Below, piece by piece: positions 9,457 through 19,722 of a stretch of DNA of 64,000 nt. The stretch lies in contig NZ_JABCQF010000007.1 of assembly GCF_015244705.1 (NCBI RefSeq), positions 62,001 through 126,000 on the forward strand, in the 5' to 3' direction. The notes under the pieces were generated by a model, which did no database searches, had not been told where the DNA came from, and saw nothing but the letters and a program-made list of their open reading frames with translations. The DNA is from Gluconobacter potus. Its GTDB lineage: Bacteria > Pseudomonadota > Alphaproteobacteria > Acetobacterales > Acetobacteraceae. Made by a program: the position numbers and the translations under genes. Each line of letters opens with the position of its first letter. Position 1 is the first letter of the stretch.

Positions 9457-9760
9457 TGATCCATGGTTTGTTTACCTTTCCTTAATTTATTGAAGCGGCC
9501 AAGCGGATGCGACTGCTGAAACATGATCGTTTTGCGACAGACGATTTGATTTCAGCCTCGTGCCGGCGTGGTCTTGCCTGACCGGCGCAGGACGTTCAGT
9601 GTATACGGACATGACTGACGGCACTGTGGGGGAAGATCTATTATCGTTTCATGAATCCGCTCACTTTCCCAGCGTAAATATCGACGCCTCGGGGACGCGG
9701 GTTTATTAAGGCGTGGCAAGAGAGCTGTCCTGCGATACGGCGCGCTCAAAAGGAGACTAA
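9457..9760. other. divergent intergenic region between the phosphate transporter and the N-ATPase operon
   Basis: 304 bases with no credible ORF or RNA gene. It must hold both divergent promoters. A Pho-box-like element (9523-9540) faces the transporter, and a good ribosome site (GGAG, 7 bases before the atpD ATG) ends the region. I see no clear sigma-70 hexamer pair for the atp operon. Confidence 0.5.
9523..9540 (-). promoter_or_regulatory. possible Pho box upstream of the phosphate transporter
   Basis: On the minus strand the bases read CTGTCGC-AAAA-CGATCAT, two heptamers in an 11-base period. Each matches the Pho-box heptamer CTGTCAT at 5 of 7 positions. The site lies about 70 bases upstream of the transporter start, a sensible position for PhoB control. 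The match is imperfect. Confidence 0.35.
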
Positions 9761-11630
<1,870 letters not shown>

Positions 11631-11634
<4 letters not shown>

Positions 11635-11921
11635 AAGATGACAGCCCCCAGGCTGACGAGATGGAAGCCGCCATCCGCCAGCGCATGAACCGCCAGCGCA
11701 CCGGCGAGACGGATGGAGACGTCAACGTCACGCAGCATCTCGCCCGGATTGGTGTCCTTGGCTGGACGATCATCACGCCGCCTCTTGGCGGGCTCCTGCT
11801 GGGACGGTGGCTGGATCACCGCTGGGGAACGGGAGTTGCCTTCTCGGCCGGTCTGCTCATGGCCGGATTTGCGGCGGGTGGCTGGAGCGCCTGGAAATGG
11901 ATGAGTCATCCCCATGCCTGA
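11631..11921 (+). CDS. atpQ: N-ATPase AtpQ, AtpI/AtpZ-like small membrane protein
   Basis: 96 residues from a GTG overlapping the atpC stop. A soluble N-terminus of about 40 residues (ADEMEAAIRQRMNRQRTGE) is followed by two membrane helices (IGVLGWTIITPPLGGLLLGRWL and VAFSAGLLMAGFAAGGWSAW). This AtpZ/AtpI-type hairpin (GRWLDHRWGTG between the helices) is thought to help insert the c-ring or bind divalent ions. Its place between atpC and atpR is diagnostic of N-ATPase operons. Confidence 0.88.
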
Positions 11922-12228
11922 AAAAGAGATCCTGACGTCCCTTGGCTGGCTTCTGGTCGGGCTACTCGCCGGGAGTGTTCATGTGGCCGCCCTGTGGGTC
12001 AATGTGCAGTTCCTGATGACGCCCTCAAGGCGCCCTGTGGCCATAGCGATGCTGCTGGGGCGCTTTCTGCTGCTGGGTGGGCTGCTTTATCTTGCCGCAC
12101 GGAGTGGAACCGCTTCGTTCCTCTGGGCGACCTGCGGTGTGCTTGTCGCGCGGCCGCTCGTGCTGCGGATCATGAAGGCCCGCATCGGTCCCGGCGTCAG
12201 GATCGGTGAAGAGGGACCGCTGCGATGA
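11914..12228 (+). CDS. atpR: N-ATPase subunit AtpR
   Basis: 104 residues with three predicted membrane segments: LGWLLVGLLAGSVHVAALW, an Arg-flanked second (AIAMLLGRFLLLGGLLYLAA) and a third (ATCGVLVARPLVLRI). AtpR is found only in N-ATPase operons. A membrane-embedded Arg (here in LGRFLLLGG) has been proposed to pair with c-ring carboxylates during assembly. Overlaps both neighbours by a few bases. Confidence 0.88.
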   Translation: MPEKEILTSLGWLLVGLLAGSVHVAALWVNVQFLMTPSRRPVAIAMLLGRFLLLGGLLYLAARSGTASFLWATCGVLVARPLVLRIMKARIGPGVRIGEEGPLR

Positions 12229-12926
12229 TGTCGCCGCTTTCAAGCCATGTCCTGTTTCATATCGGCCCGGTCCCGGTGACGCAGCCTGTGGTGACGACGT
12301 GGGGGATCATGGCCGTCCTTACGCTCGGGGGGGCCTGGATTTCCCGCACTCTGACCTCTGGCCGGCCCGGTCGGCTCCAGACGCTGCTTGAACTGGGTGT
12401 CACGGCGCTTGACCAGCAGATCCGTGAGACCATGCGGACCGAGCCTGCGCCGTACCGGTCTTTCGTGGGCACGCTTTTCCTTTTCATCCTTGTGGCAAAC
12501 TGGTCCTCGCTCGTGCCTGGCGTTGAGCCGCCTACCGCCATTCTGGCAACGGATGCGGCACTGGCGATCACCGTGTTTCTGGCCATCATCATTTTCGGCG
12601 TCCGCTCCGGTGGCGTCACGGGCTATCTGCGCAGCTTCCTGTGGCCGAGTGTCGTCATGGTTCCTCTCAACCTGATCGGGACGGTCACGCGCACCTTTTC
12701 GCTCATGGTCCGGCTGTTCGGGAATGTCATGGCCGGTGTTTTCATCATCGGGATCGTTCTCTCCCTTGCCGGACTGCTCGTTCCCATTCCTCTCATGGCA
12801 CTCGATCTCCTGACGGGAGCCGTGCAGGCGTATATTTTCGCCATTCTCGCCATGGTCTTTATCGCGGGCGCGCTGACCAGACCTGCTGCGCCCCAATCCA
12901 TTAAAAATACAGGATCCCGCTCATGA
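12225..12926 (+). CDS. atpB: N-type F1Fo ATPase subunit a
   Basis: 233 residues, five or six membrane helices. The essential Arg is in the family motif SLMVRLFGNVMAG near residues 157-169 (equivalent to the SLRLFGN helix of E. coli). The following helix pair (LLTGAVQAYIFAILAMVFIAGAL) is the half-channel region. It forms the stator ion channel against the c-ring. The start overlaps the atpR stop by four bases, and its own stop overlaps atpE. Confidence 0.94.
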   Translation: MMSPLSSHVLFHIGPVPVTQPVVTTWGIMAVLTLGGAWISRTLTSGRPGRLQTLLELGVTALDQQIRETMRTEPAPYRSFVGTLFLFILVANWSSLVPGVEPPTAILATDAALAITVFLAIIIFGVRSGGVTGYLRSFLWPSVVMVPLNLIGTVTRTFSLMVRLFGNVMAGVFIIGIVLSLAGLLVPIPLMALDLLTGAVQAYIFAILAMVFIAGALTRPAAPQSIKNTGSRS

Positions 12927-13168
12927 ACTGGCTCGCTCTGGCAAGTATCGTCTCCGCCGCGATGGCGGTGTCATTCGGCTCCATAGGGCCAGCGCTCGCG
13001 GAAGGACGGGCTGTCGCCGCCGCCATGGATGCCATTGCGCGCCAGCCTGAATCCGCAGGCACCATTTCCCGGACGCTGTTTGTGGGGCTCGCCATGATCG
13101 AGACCATGGCCATTTACTGCCTGGTCATTGCCCTGCTTCTGCTCTTTGCCAACCCTTTGCTGAAGTAG
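12923..13168 (+). CDS. atpE: N-type F1Fo ATPase subunit c
   Basis: 81 residues forming a helical hairpin with loop IARQPES (residues 38-44). Helix 2 carries the ion-binding Glu60 in MIETMAIY, with Thr61 and Tyr65 where sodium-binding c subunits have Ser/Thr and Tyr. Helix 1 carries a second acid, Glu27 (PALAEGRA), where the Ilyobacter subunit has Gln32. Two carboxylates per site are typical of N-ATPase rotors. Whether this ring moves Na+ or H+ cannot be decided from sequence. Start overlaps the atpB stop. Confidence 0.95.
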   Translation: MNWLALASIVSAAMAVSFGSIGPALAEGRAVAAAMDAIARQPESAGTISRTLFVGLAMIETMAIYCLVIALLLLFANPLLK

Positions 13169-13172
13169 TCCG

Positions 13173-13907
13173 GTGACAGTCGACTGGTGGACAATCGGGC
13201 TGCAGGTCATCAACGTCAGCGTTCTGATCTGGCTGCTTTCCAGGTTTTTCTGGCGCCCGATCTGCGCCGTCATCTCCCGCCGTCAGCAGGAGATCGCAGC
13301 CCAGCTTGCGCAGGTCACGGACGGGCAGAAGCAGCTCGAAGCGGACCGTGCCGCCGTCAGGGAGGCACTTAGCGGGTTCGAGCAGGAAAGGGCCCGCATC
13401 GTGCAGCAGGCCCAACAGGACGCGCAGAACGAAAGACAGGCCATTCTGGCAAAGGCCCAGCAGGATGCGGCGGCTCTGGAGGCTGGCGCAAAGCAGAGTA
13501 TCGCGCAGGAAGAGGCGGAAAATCAGGCCCGCTGGCGGTCAGACGCGGCTGCCTTGTCCTGCGATATTGCAGGGCAGCTTCTGGCGGAGACAGGCTGCTG
13601 CCGTCCGGCACGCGAAACGCTCTTCGACAGACTTCTCAAGGCGATTGCGACACTTCCCGACCGGGAGCGGCTCAGTCTGCGCGACGGCTTCACCTTTGCC
13701 ACGGCAACAGCACCGGGGCCTGATGAGCGTCAGGCCTATGAGAGCGCCCTCATGACTGCGGTGGGTGAACATCCCGCCATTACCTGGACCGTCGATCCTG
13801 CTCTCGTGGAAGGGTTTGCCGTGAAAACGCCTTATCTGACCGTGGCGTCCAACTGGCAGGCTGATCTGGTTCGTATCAGGGAGGGCCTGTCTCATGCCGG
13901 ACACTGA
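13173..13907 (+). CDS. atpF: N-type F1Fo ATPase subunit b with delta-like C-terminus
   Basis: 244 residues from a GTG, much longer than E. coli b (156). A single N-terminal membrane helix (LQVINVSVLIWLLSRFFW) is followed by a long charged Gln/Ala-rich coiled coil (residues about 35-130). The C-terminal 100 residues end in TWTVDPALVEGFAVKTPYL, which resembles the conserved end of the delta subunit (FRVDPALIGGxRIRVGD). No separate atpH gene exists in the operon, so this protein probably supplies both the peripheral stalk and the delta contact to F1. Confidence 0.9.
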   Translation: MTVDWWTIGLQVINVSVLIWLLSRFFWRPICAVISRRQQEIAAQLAQVTDGQKQLEADRAAVREALSGFEQERARIVQQAQQDAQNERQAILAKAQQDAAALEAGAKQSIAQEEAENQARWRSDAAALSCDIAGQLLAETGCCRPARETLFDRLLKAIATLPDRERLSLRDGFTFATATAPGPDERQAYESALMTAVGEHPAITWTVDPALVEGFAVKTPYLTVASNWQADLVRIREGLSHAGH

Positions 13908-15417
13908 CCAGGCCGCCAACTGGCTGGCCTCGGCCCGGTCCAGCCTGACGGATATTTCGGTTGGGCCCCAGACAGACCGGACGGGGCGGGTCGAAGACAT
14001 TGGCGACGGGATTGCCCTGATTTCCGGTCTTCCCGATGCGAAGCTGGACGAACTGCTGTCTTTCGGGAACGGTCGCTACGGTTTTGTGCACGGCCTGGAA
14101 GAAGACAGCATCGGCTGTATCCTGCTCAACAATGAAGGCACGATCGAAGCCGGCGATGCCGTTCAGGGAACGTCGGGTGTCGTGAGTGTTCCGGTCGGGC
14201 CGGGGCTTCTGGGACGGGTGGTGGACCCGCTGGGACGGCCGCTCGATGGTAAAGGGCCGGTTGAGGCGGAGACCTGGTTTCCGGTCGAGCGGCCCGCTCC
14301 GGCCATTATCGACCGTGAACTCGTGACGGAGCCCGTTCAGACGGGGACGCTGGCGATCGATACGCTTTTCCCCATTGGGCGGGGACAACGGGAACTCATC
14401 GTCGGCGACAGGGCGACCGGCAAGACCACCATCGCGGTCGATGCCATTCTGGCCCAGAAATCCAACGACATGATCTGCGTCTATGTCGCCATTGGACAGA
14501 AGACTTCCAGCGTCCAGCGCGTGATTGAGACGATCCGGACGCGGGGTAATCCGGATCGATGCATCATCGTGGTGGCGCGTCCGGCGGAAGCGCCTGGCCT
14601 GTGCTGGATTGCGCCTTTCGCGGCCATGAGCATGGCGGAATATTTCCGGGACCGTGGGCAACATGCTCTCCTCGTCATCGACGATCTGTCCAAGCATGCC
14701 GCAACCCATCGCGAGGTTTCCCTGCTTACCGGAAGGCCCCCGGGTCGTGAGGCCTATCCGGGAGATATCTTTTACGTTCACGCGCGTCTGCTGGAACGTG
14801 CAGCGAAGCTCTCGGCGGCGAAAGGGGGCGGCTCTCTGACGGCGCTGCCGGTTGCGGAGACAGAAGCGGGGAACCTTAGCGCCTATATTCCGACCAATCT
14901 CATTTCCATAACCGATGGCCAGATCGTCCTGAACCGTACGTTGTTCGATCAGGGGCAGAAACCGGCCGTTGATGTGGGTGTGAGCGTCAGCCGTGTGGGT
15001 GGGGCCGCGCAGTCGTCCATCCTGCGGTCGTCGGTCGGGACGCTGCGTCTGGATTATGCGCAGTTCATTGAACTCGAAGCGTTCACGCGTTTCGGGGGGC
15101 TGCCGGATACGCATGTCCGGCAGCAACTGGCGCGGGGCGCGTGTATCCGTGCGATCCTGCGTCAGGGGCCGCATGCGCCACTGGATCTTCTACAGGAAGT
15201 GGCACTCGTCACGGCTTCGCAGAATGGTCTTCTGGATGGTGTGACAGCAAAAAATATCCGGACCATCCAGAGCGGTCTGGGCGATTATCTGCGGAGCAAC
15301 GCATCTGAGATATCGACGGCGATAGAAAGCGGGGGCGTTCTTTCCACGGAGCAGAAAGAGCGTTTTGTGGCCTGTCTGCGGCAGTATGTTGAGCCCCGGG
15401 CTTCAGCCGCCTCATGA
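13894..15417 (+). CDS. atpA: N-type F1Fo ATPase subunit alpha
   Basis: 507 residues. Walker A reads GDRATGKTTIA near residues 170-180, followed by CVYVAIGQKTSSVQRVIE; the alpha signature around LLTGRPPGREAYPGDIFYVHARLLERAAK is present, as is NLISITDGQIVLNRTLFDQGQKPAVDVGVSVSRVGG. The subunit binds nucleotide non-catalytically and completes the F1 hexamer. The first 14 bases overlap atpF and the stop overlaps atpG. Confidence 0.95.
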   Translation: MPDTDQAANWLASARSSLTDISVGPQTDRTGRVEDIGDGIALISGLPDAKLDELLSFGNGRYGFVHGLEEDSIGCILLNNEGTIEAGDAVQGTSGVVSVPVGPGLLGRVVDPLGRPLDGKGPVEAETWFPVERPAPAIIDRELVTEPVQTGTLAIDTLFPIGRGQRELIVGDRATGKTTIAVDAILAQKSNDMICVYVAIGQKTSSVQRVIETIRTRGNPDRCIIVVARPAEAPGLCWIAPFAAMSMAEYFRDRGQHALLVIDDLSKHAATHREVSLLTGRPPGREAYPGDIFYVHARLLERAAKLSAAKGGGSLTALPVAETEAGNLSAYIPTNLISITDGQIVLNRTLFDQGQKPAVDVGVSVSRVGGAAQSSILRSSVGTLRLDYAQFIELEAFTRFGGLPDTHVRQQLARGACIRAILRQGPHAPLDLLQEVALVTASQNGLLDGVTAKNIRTIQSGLGDYLRSNASEISTAIESGGVLSTEQKERFVACLRQYVEPRASAAS

Positions 15418-16289
15418 CGGAGCGGCTGCAGGAGGTCACGGCCCGGATTGGTAACGTCAAGGAACTGGGCGGCATTGTGGACTCAATGCGCAGCCTCGCA
15501 GCCGTACGGGTGCAGCAGGCCCATCGGGCTGCCCTGGCGGTCGAGACGTATGCCGGGACCATTCAGGATGCTCTGGTCTGTATCGCTCCGCTGCTGCCCG
15601 TGGATCGGAACGGGCAGTCATCACAGGAGCCGGGAAAGACAGGCGTGATTGCCTTCTGCGCCGAGCAGGGGTTCGCGGGGCTGTTCAGTGAGCATGTCCT
15701 TGATGCCCTGCAGGAGGATGAGAAGGAGCATCTCTTCCTGATCGGCACTCGCGGCAATGCCATTGCCCGCTCCAGGGGGATCAAAGCGGAATGGATAGCG
15801 CCTGCGGTTCAGAACCCGGGGGCGGTTCCTGCACTGGCTGACAGCATCACGAAGGAAATCGGGCGGCAGGTTGTCGCCGGGGCGCTGACGCATGTCAGCG
15901 TCATTGTCTGCCAGTCTTCGGAGCAGGAGAAGGCGAGCGTAACCCGGCAGTCGCTTTTCCCGCTGGACCCGGCTCTGCTGCGTAAAACGGTGACGTCAGG
16001 GCCGGTCCCCCTGCTGAATGTTGCGCCGCAAAAGCTCATGACCGATCTGGTGGCAGACTATATTTTCTCCCAGCTCTGTCTGGCGGCACTGAAATCCTTC
16101 GGGGCGGAAAACAAGGCGCGGAGCGAGCGGATGACGGCCGCGCATCATGAAATCACGCGCCAGCTCAAATCCCTGGAGCAGCTTCAGAGAACCGTCCGTC
16201 AGGAAGAAATCACGTCCGAGATCATAGAACTCGTATCAGGCCCGACGCTGGCGAAACTTAAACGGTTCAACCGCCATTCCCGGACCTGA
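15414..16289 (+). CDS. atpG: N-type F1Fo ATPase subunit gamma
   Basis: 291 residues. The N-terminal helix reads MTERLQEVTARIGNVKELGG and the C-terminal helix QLKSLEQLQRTVRQEEITSEIIELVSG, matching the antiparallel coiled coil of the rotor shaft. The central Rossmann-like domain contains FCAEQGFAGLFSEHVLDAL, equivalent to the DRGLCGGLN region but lacking its Gly-rich core, as expected for a divergent N-type gamma. Last gene of the operon. No intrinsic terminator is visible in the 70 bases downstream. Confidence 0.92.
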   Translation: MTERLQEVTARIGNVKELGGIVDSMRSLAAVRVQQAHRAALAVETYAGTIQDALVCIAPLLPVDRNGQSSQEPGKTGVIAFCAEQGFAGLFSEHVLDALQEDEKEHLFLIGTRGNAIARSRGIKAEWIAPAVQNPGAVPALADSITKEIGRQVVAGALTHVSVIVCQSSEQEKASVTRQSLFPLDPALLRKTVTSGPVPLLNVAPQKLMTDLVADYIFSQLCLAALKSFGAENKARSERMTAAHHEITRQLKSLEQLQRTVRQEEITSEIIELVSGPTLAKLKRFNRHSRT

Positions 16290-16360
16290 AATCATAAGAA
16301 GGAACTGAATACGGGGAGTGCCGTTCTATGGAGCCTGACATTCTTCCAAGGACAGTCCGT

Positions 16361-16528
16361 ATGCGTAAATCAATCCTGCTTCTGTTGGCTCTTTCGGTCT
16401 CCTGCGTGACCCTGACGGCATGTGAGCATCACCGGACATTCGGGGAAAAGGTCCGTGACACCGTCGATCCGCCGAAAGGCCCGGTCGAACGCGCAGGCCG
16501 CTCTGTCGATCGCTCACTGGGCAACTAA
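16361..16528 (+). CDS. small lipoprotein, entericidin-like size
   Basis: A 55-residue protein. The start at 16361 is chosen over 16328 because it has AAGGA nearby and begins directly with a lipoprotein signal: MRKS, a hydrophobic stretch, and the lipobox LTAC. The mature part after the lipid-anchored Cys is only 34 residues, EHHRTFGEKVRDTVDPPKGP and a basic tail. Short lipoproteins of this pattern recur in acetic acid bacteria to my memory; no function is known. Its stop overlaps the 3' end of the convergent MFS gene by four bases. Confidence 0.75.
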   Translation: MRKSILLLLALSVSCVTLTACEHHRTFGEKVRDTVDPPKGPVERAGRSVDRSLGN

Positions 16529-17784
16529 GGGCTGCTGCGCATCGAGATCGGAGCACGAACCAGCAGGAGCGAGAGTGCTCCTGCGCCAATCAGTCCGGCT
16601 GAGCACATATACCACGCCATATCAAAACGTCCGGTGTAAGAAACGATGTAGCCCGTCACGATGGGGGCAAAAAGCCCCAGGGAATTGCTACAGGTCAGTG
16701 TGACGCCAGTAACCGTGCCGATCTTGTCTCCGTCCTCGATCAGGTCTGTCAGCAGGGCCGTATTGGCTCCGTTTGCAGCAATCAGGCAGGCAAGAGAGCC
16801 GCCAAGGATGAAGAGGATCGGCGTCATTGTATGGAAATGGGGCAGAAAACCGATCGTCGCGGCTCCCGTTAGACAGATGGCGACAATAAACCTGCGGCGA
16901 GGCGGGTGAATGCCGTTGCGGAATGTGATGTGTTCTAGAATGCGTCCAATAATGATGGCTCCGAGGGCTGCGGAAAGATAGCAGAGCGCTGTTCGCGTGC
17001 CGGTACCGGTAATATCGATATGAAGTTCATGAATGAGGTAAAGGGGCATCCAGGACATCACCAGGAAATTCAGGTAATTCTGGGTACACTGGACCACGAG
17101 GATGCCAAGAAAGGACGGGGAGCGGAAAAGGTTCTGTATCGATGCGACTGAAAAGGGCGCACGGGCAGGGGCAGAAGCTTTTTCAGCAGGGGCACGATAG
17201 ACCATCCACCAGATGGTGGCCCATATCAGTCCGATGATCCCGAGGGCCATGAACTCGAACCGCCAGCCAAACAGGGCAATCAGATAGGCGCCTGCGATCG
17301 TGCCACCAGCCAGTCCGAGCTGCATGCCGGTCAGCAGGACCGTCATGACAGAGCCGCGCTCCTTGGGAAGCGCCCAGTTGCGGACGACGGTTGCACCCAC
17401 ACCAAAAGTCGGTGCTTCGCCTACGCCGAGGAGAACGCGCGTCATCAGGAACTGGGTGATATTGTGAACCATTCCGCCCAGGAGCATTGCAAAAGACCAG
17501 AGCGAGACGGCCAGACTGCCGATCAGGCGCGCTCCCTTGCGATCGAGAAGCATGGTCGAGGGGAGATTCAGCAGGAAATACGACCACAGGAAGCTGGATG
17601 ACACCCATCCCATCTGCACGGGAGAGAGCGTGAATTCCCTGCCCAGCGTCGGAAGGGCGATGGAAAGAGCTGCACGGTCGCCGTAGCTGATGACATACAT
17701 CAGAAAGACAAGAAAAAAGAATATATAGCGAGACGGAACGTTCCGATTCCGGGATTGGGACGTTGTGGCTTGATCTGTTGTCAC
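16525..17784 (-). CDS. MFS transporter, anion:cation symporter-type (sugar acid or aromatic acid)
   Basis: About 419 residues with 12 membrane helices. I start it at the GTG at 17784 (VTTDQATTSQ...), which has GGAGA 8 bases upstream, instead of the longest frame to 17937, whose first 51 residues are Pro/Lys-rich and overlap the upstream gene. ACS-family marks are visible: YVISYGDRAALSIALP in helix 1, GWVSSSFLWSYFLLNLPSTMLLDRKGARL in helices 2-3, and the helix-5 motif of the family. Members import organic anions such as glucarate, galactonate or phthalate with protons. The substrate is unknown. Confidence 0.85.
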   Translation of the reverse strand: MTTDQATTSQSRNRNVPSRYIFFFLVFLMYVISYGDRAALSIALPTLGREFTLSPVQMGWVSSSFLWSYFLLNLPSTMLLDRKGARLIGSLAVSLWSFAMLLGGMVHNITQFLMTRVLLGVGEAPTFGVGATVVRNWALPKERGSVMTVLLTGMQLGLAGGTIAGAYLIALFGWRFEFMALGIIGLIWATIWWMVYRAPAEKASAPARAPFSVASIQNLFRSPSFLGILVVQCTQNYLNFLVMSWMPLYLIHELHIDITGTGTRTALCYLSAALGAIIIGRILEHITFRNGIHPPRRRFIVAICLTGAATIGFLPHFHTMTPILFILGGSLACLIAANGANTALLTDLIEDGDKIGTVTGVTLTCSNSLGLFAPIVTGYIVSYTGRFDMAWYMCSAGLIGAGALSLLLVRAPISMRSSP

Positions 17785-17872
17785 GCTGTCGGTCTCCGGG
17801 AATTTCTGTCGTTTCGGAAGGGGAGGTCCGAAATCGGGGATTGGTATGGATAAGGTGGATGAGAAGAAGAAA

Positions 17873-18790
17873 TCAGGAGCCTTCCGCCGCTTCAACTGTT
17901 GCGGTGACGGTCGCCCGGGCTTTTGAGGCCCGGTCATGGCGAAGCATCCAGATGCCTGAGCCGATAATCAGAACTGCGCCCACAGCCATTGCGGAACTGG
18001 GAATTTCTCCGAACCCCAACCAGCCGATCAGTGCTGCCCAGAGAAGGCCGGTATAGGCGAAAGGCCCGATTGCCGAGACCTGTGTGGACGCAAATGCCTC
18101 GGTCTGGAGGACCTGGGCAATACCAGCAAATGCTCCGACGACGACCAGGCACAGTGCATCCTGAAAGCCTGGTGTGACCCAAATGAATGGGAGAGGAGCT
18201 GCCGTCATGAGGCTCATGAGAATGGCCTGCCAGAGCGAAATTGTTGTACTGGCCTCTGTGGCAGAGAGTTGTCGGATCTGCATGGTCGTCAGTGCGCCGA
18301 CTGCGCCCTGTGCCAGCGCAAGCAGATAGATGATCGTGGAAACTGATGTCGCGTCCGTGTTGAGCAGCCCTTTGCCAAGGGCGACCACCACAACCCCAGC
18401 AAATCCTATCAGGACTGCAACCCATCGCTGGAGAGACGGACGTTCATGGAGCAGCGGGATCGAGAGCAGCACCAGAAACAGGGGCTGCGTGTAGGACAGG
18501 ACTTGCTGCTCTGCCAGCGGCAGGCGTGTCACCGTGATGACCACCATAATCATGCTGATTAGCCCGACGACAGAGCGGATCAGATGGCCACCGAAGTGAT
18601 GCGTTTTGAGAATAATCCCTGTTCTGGAAGCAATCAGAAGAACAAAGGGAAGCGAGAACAGATTGCGAAAGAATATGATTTCAAGCGCCGGAAGTCGTGA
18701 ACCTGTCAGCTTCTGGAGTGCGTTCAAAGCTGCAACGAAAAATGTAGCTGAGGCCAGAAGCAATGCTCCGCGTTTCAGATCATGCTTCAT
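17873..18790 (-). CDS. EamA/DMT family transporter
   Basis: 305 residues with ten short membrane helices in two EamA repeats (starting near residues 10 and 155). The motif ALEIIFFRNLFSLPFVLL near residue 35 is typical of the family, as is the central pairing LAEQQVLSYTQPLFLVLLSIPLLHER. DMT proteins export metabolites or take up nucleosides, drugs or S-adenosylmethionine; nothing here discriminates. The MFS gene follows after 88 bases on the same strand. Confidence 0.87.
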   Translation of the reverse strand: MKHDLKRGALLLASATFFVAALNALQKLTGSRLPALEIIFFRNLFSLPFVLLIASRTGIILKTHHFGGHLIRSVVGLISMIMVVITVTRLPLAEQQVLSYTQPLFLVLLSIPLLHERPSLQRWVAVLIGFAGVVVVALGKGLLNTDATSVSTIIYLLALAQGAVGALTTMQIRQLSATEASTTISLWQAILMSLMTAAPLPFIWVTPGFQDALCLVVVGAFAGIAQVLQTEAFASTQVSAIGPFAYTGLLWAALIGWLGFGEIPSSAMAVGAVLIIGSGIWMLRHDRASKARATVTATVEAAEGS

Positions 18791-18954
18791 GAAAACTCAT
18801 ACCCCGATGCACGATACTGATACAGTAGTGCTCTGATAACGGACCCAGAAGTGTTGCAGGAACGATTTCCTGCGACGTTCTGAAAACGTAATGCATGTTC
18901 GTGAAATCCAGCTATAGGAACTTCCGGCGTCGCAATAAGGATTTCTTATGGATG

Positions 18955-19722
18955 TCAGTCTGGAAGCTGGAAAGCTGGTGTGAGGGTTGCGCCCGTCGCT
19001 TCAATTTCCGAGCGGATGGCCTTTGCCAGTTCGAGCGATCCCGGCGTGTCACTGTGTACCAGAATGGACTGCGCCTTCACTTCAAGCCGTGAACCGACGG
19101 AGGTTGTGACAGAACCGTCTTCAAGAAACTGCCTGACACGTGCCCTGACGGCATCAAGATCATGAATGACGGCACCGGGCTGACCGCGTGGTACGAGGGT
19201 CCCGAGGCTTGTATAGGCACGATCTGCAAGGAAAAGGGTCTGGGCACGGATGCCGGCCTTGTCCGCCGCACGCTCCGTAAGCTGTCCGGGCATGCAGAAG
19301 ACCGTCAGTTCCCTGTCCAGAGCCGCAATGGCACGGGCGAGCCGCAATGCGAGCCCTTCATCGGCATTGGCCATATTCCCGAAGGCGGCATGGTAGCTGA
19401 CATGGGTTACGCGGTGCCCATGCAGTGCGGCAACAGCCTGAAGCGCCCCGATCTGATAGACCATCATGGCTTCCATATCGGCGTCCGAAATGGACATGGA
19501 CCGGCGACCGAAGCCCATGAGATCGGGCAATCCCGGGTGTGCGCCAATACCGACGCCCTTTTCCTTGGCGAGCTGGACGGTCCGGTTCATGATCGCGTAA
19601 TCACCGGCATGGAAGCCGCAGGCGATGTTGGCGGACGAGATGACATCCATCAGCCCGTCGTCATCGGCGATCCGCCAGCGGCCAAAGCCTTCGCCCATAT
19701 CGGAATTGAGGTCGATTTTCAT
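18955..19722 (-). CDS. pxpA: 5-oxoprolinase subunit A (LamB/YcsF family)
   Basis: 255 residues opening with MKIDLNSDMGEGFGRW, then SSANIACGFHAGDY, IGAHPGLPDLMGFGRR and YHAAFGNMANADEGLA, all hallmark strings of the LamB/YcsF family. With PxpB and PxpC it forms the prokaryotic ATP-dependent 5-oxoprolinase that opens pyroglutamate to glutamate. It is third in the operon pxpB-pxpC-pxpA; the start overlaps the pxpC stop by four bases. PxpA supplies the 5-oxoproline-opening activity together with the kinase-like BC complex. Confidence 0.93.
   Translation of the reverse strand: MKIDLNSDMGEGFGRWRIADDDGLMDVISSANIACGFHAGDYAIMNRTVQLAKEKGVGIGAHPGLPDLMGFGRRSMSISDADMEAMMVYQIGALQAVAALHGHRVTHVSYHAAFGNMANADEGLALRLARAIAALDRELTVFCMPGQLTERAADKAGIRAQTLFLADRAYTSLGTLVPRGQPGAVIHDLDAVRARVRQFLEDGSVTTSVGSRLEVKAQSILVHSDTPGSLELAKAIRSEIEATGATLTPAFQLPD

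Noticed and set aside
13876-15174. A 432-residue minus-strand frame.
   Set aside because: Shadow of the alpha subunit gene.
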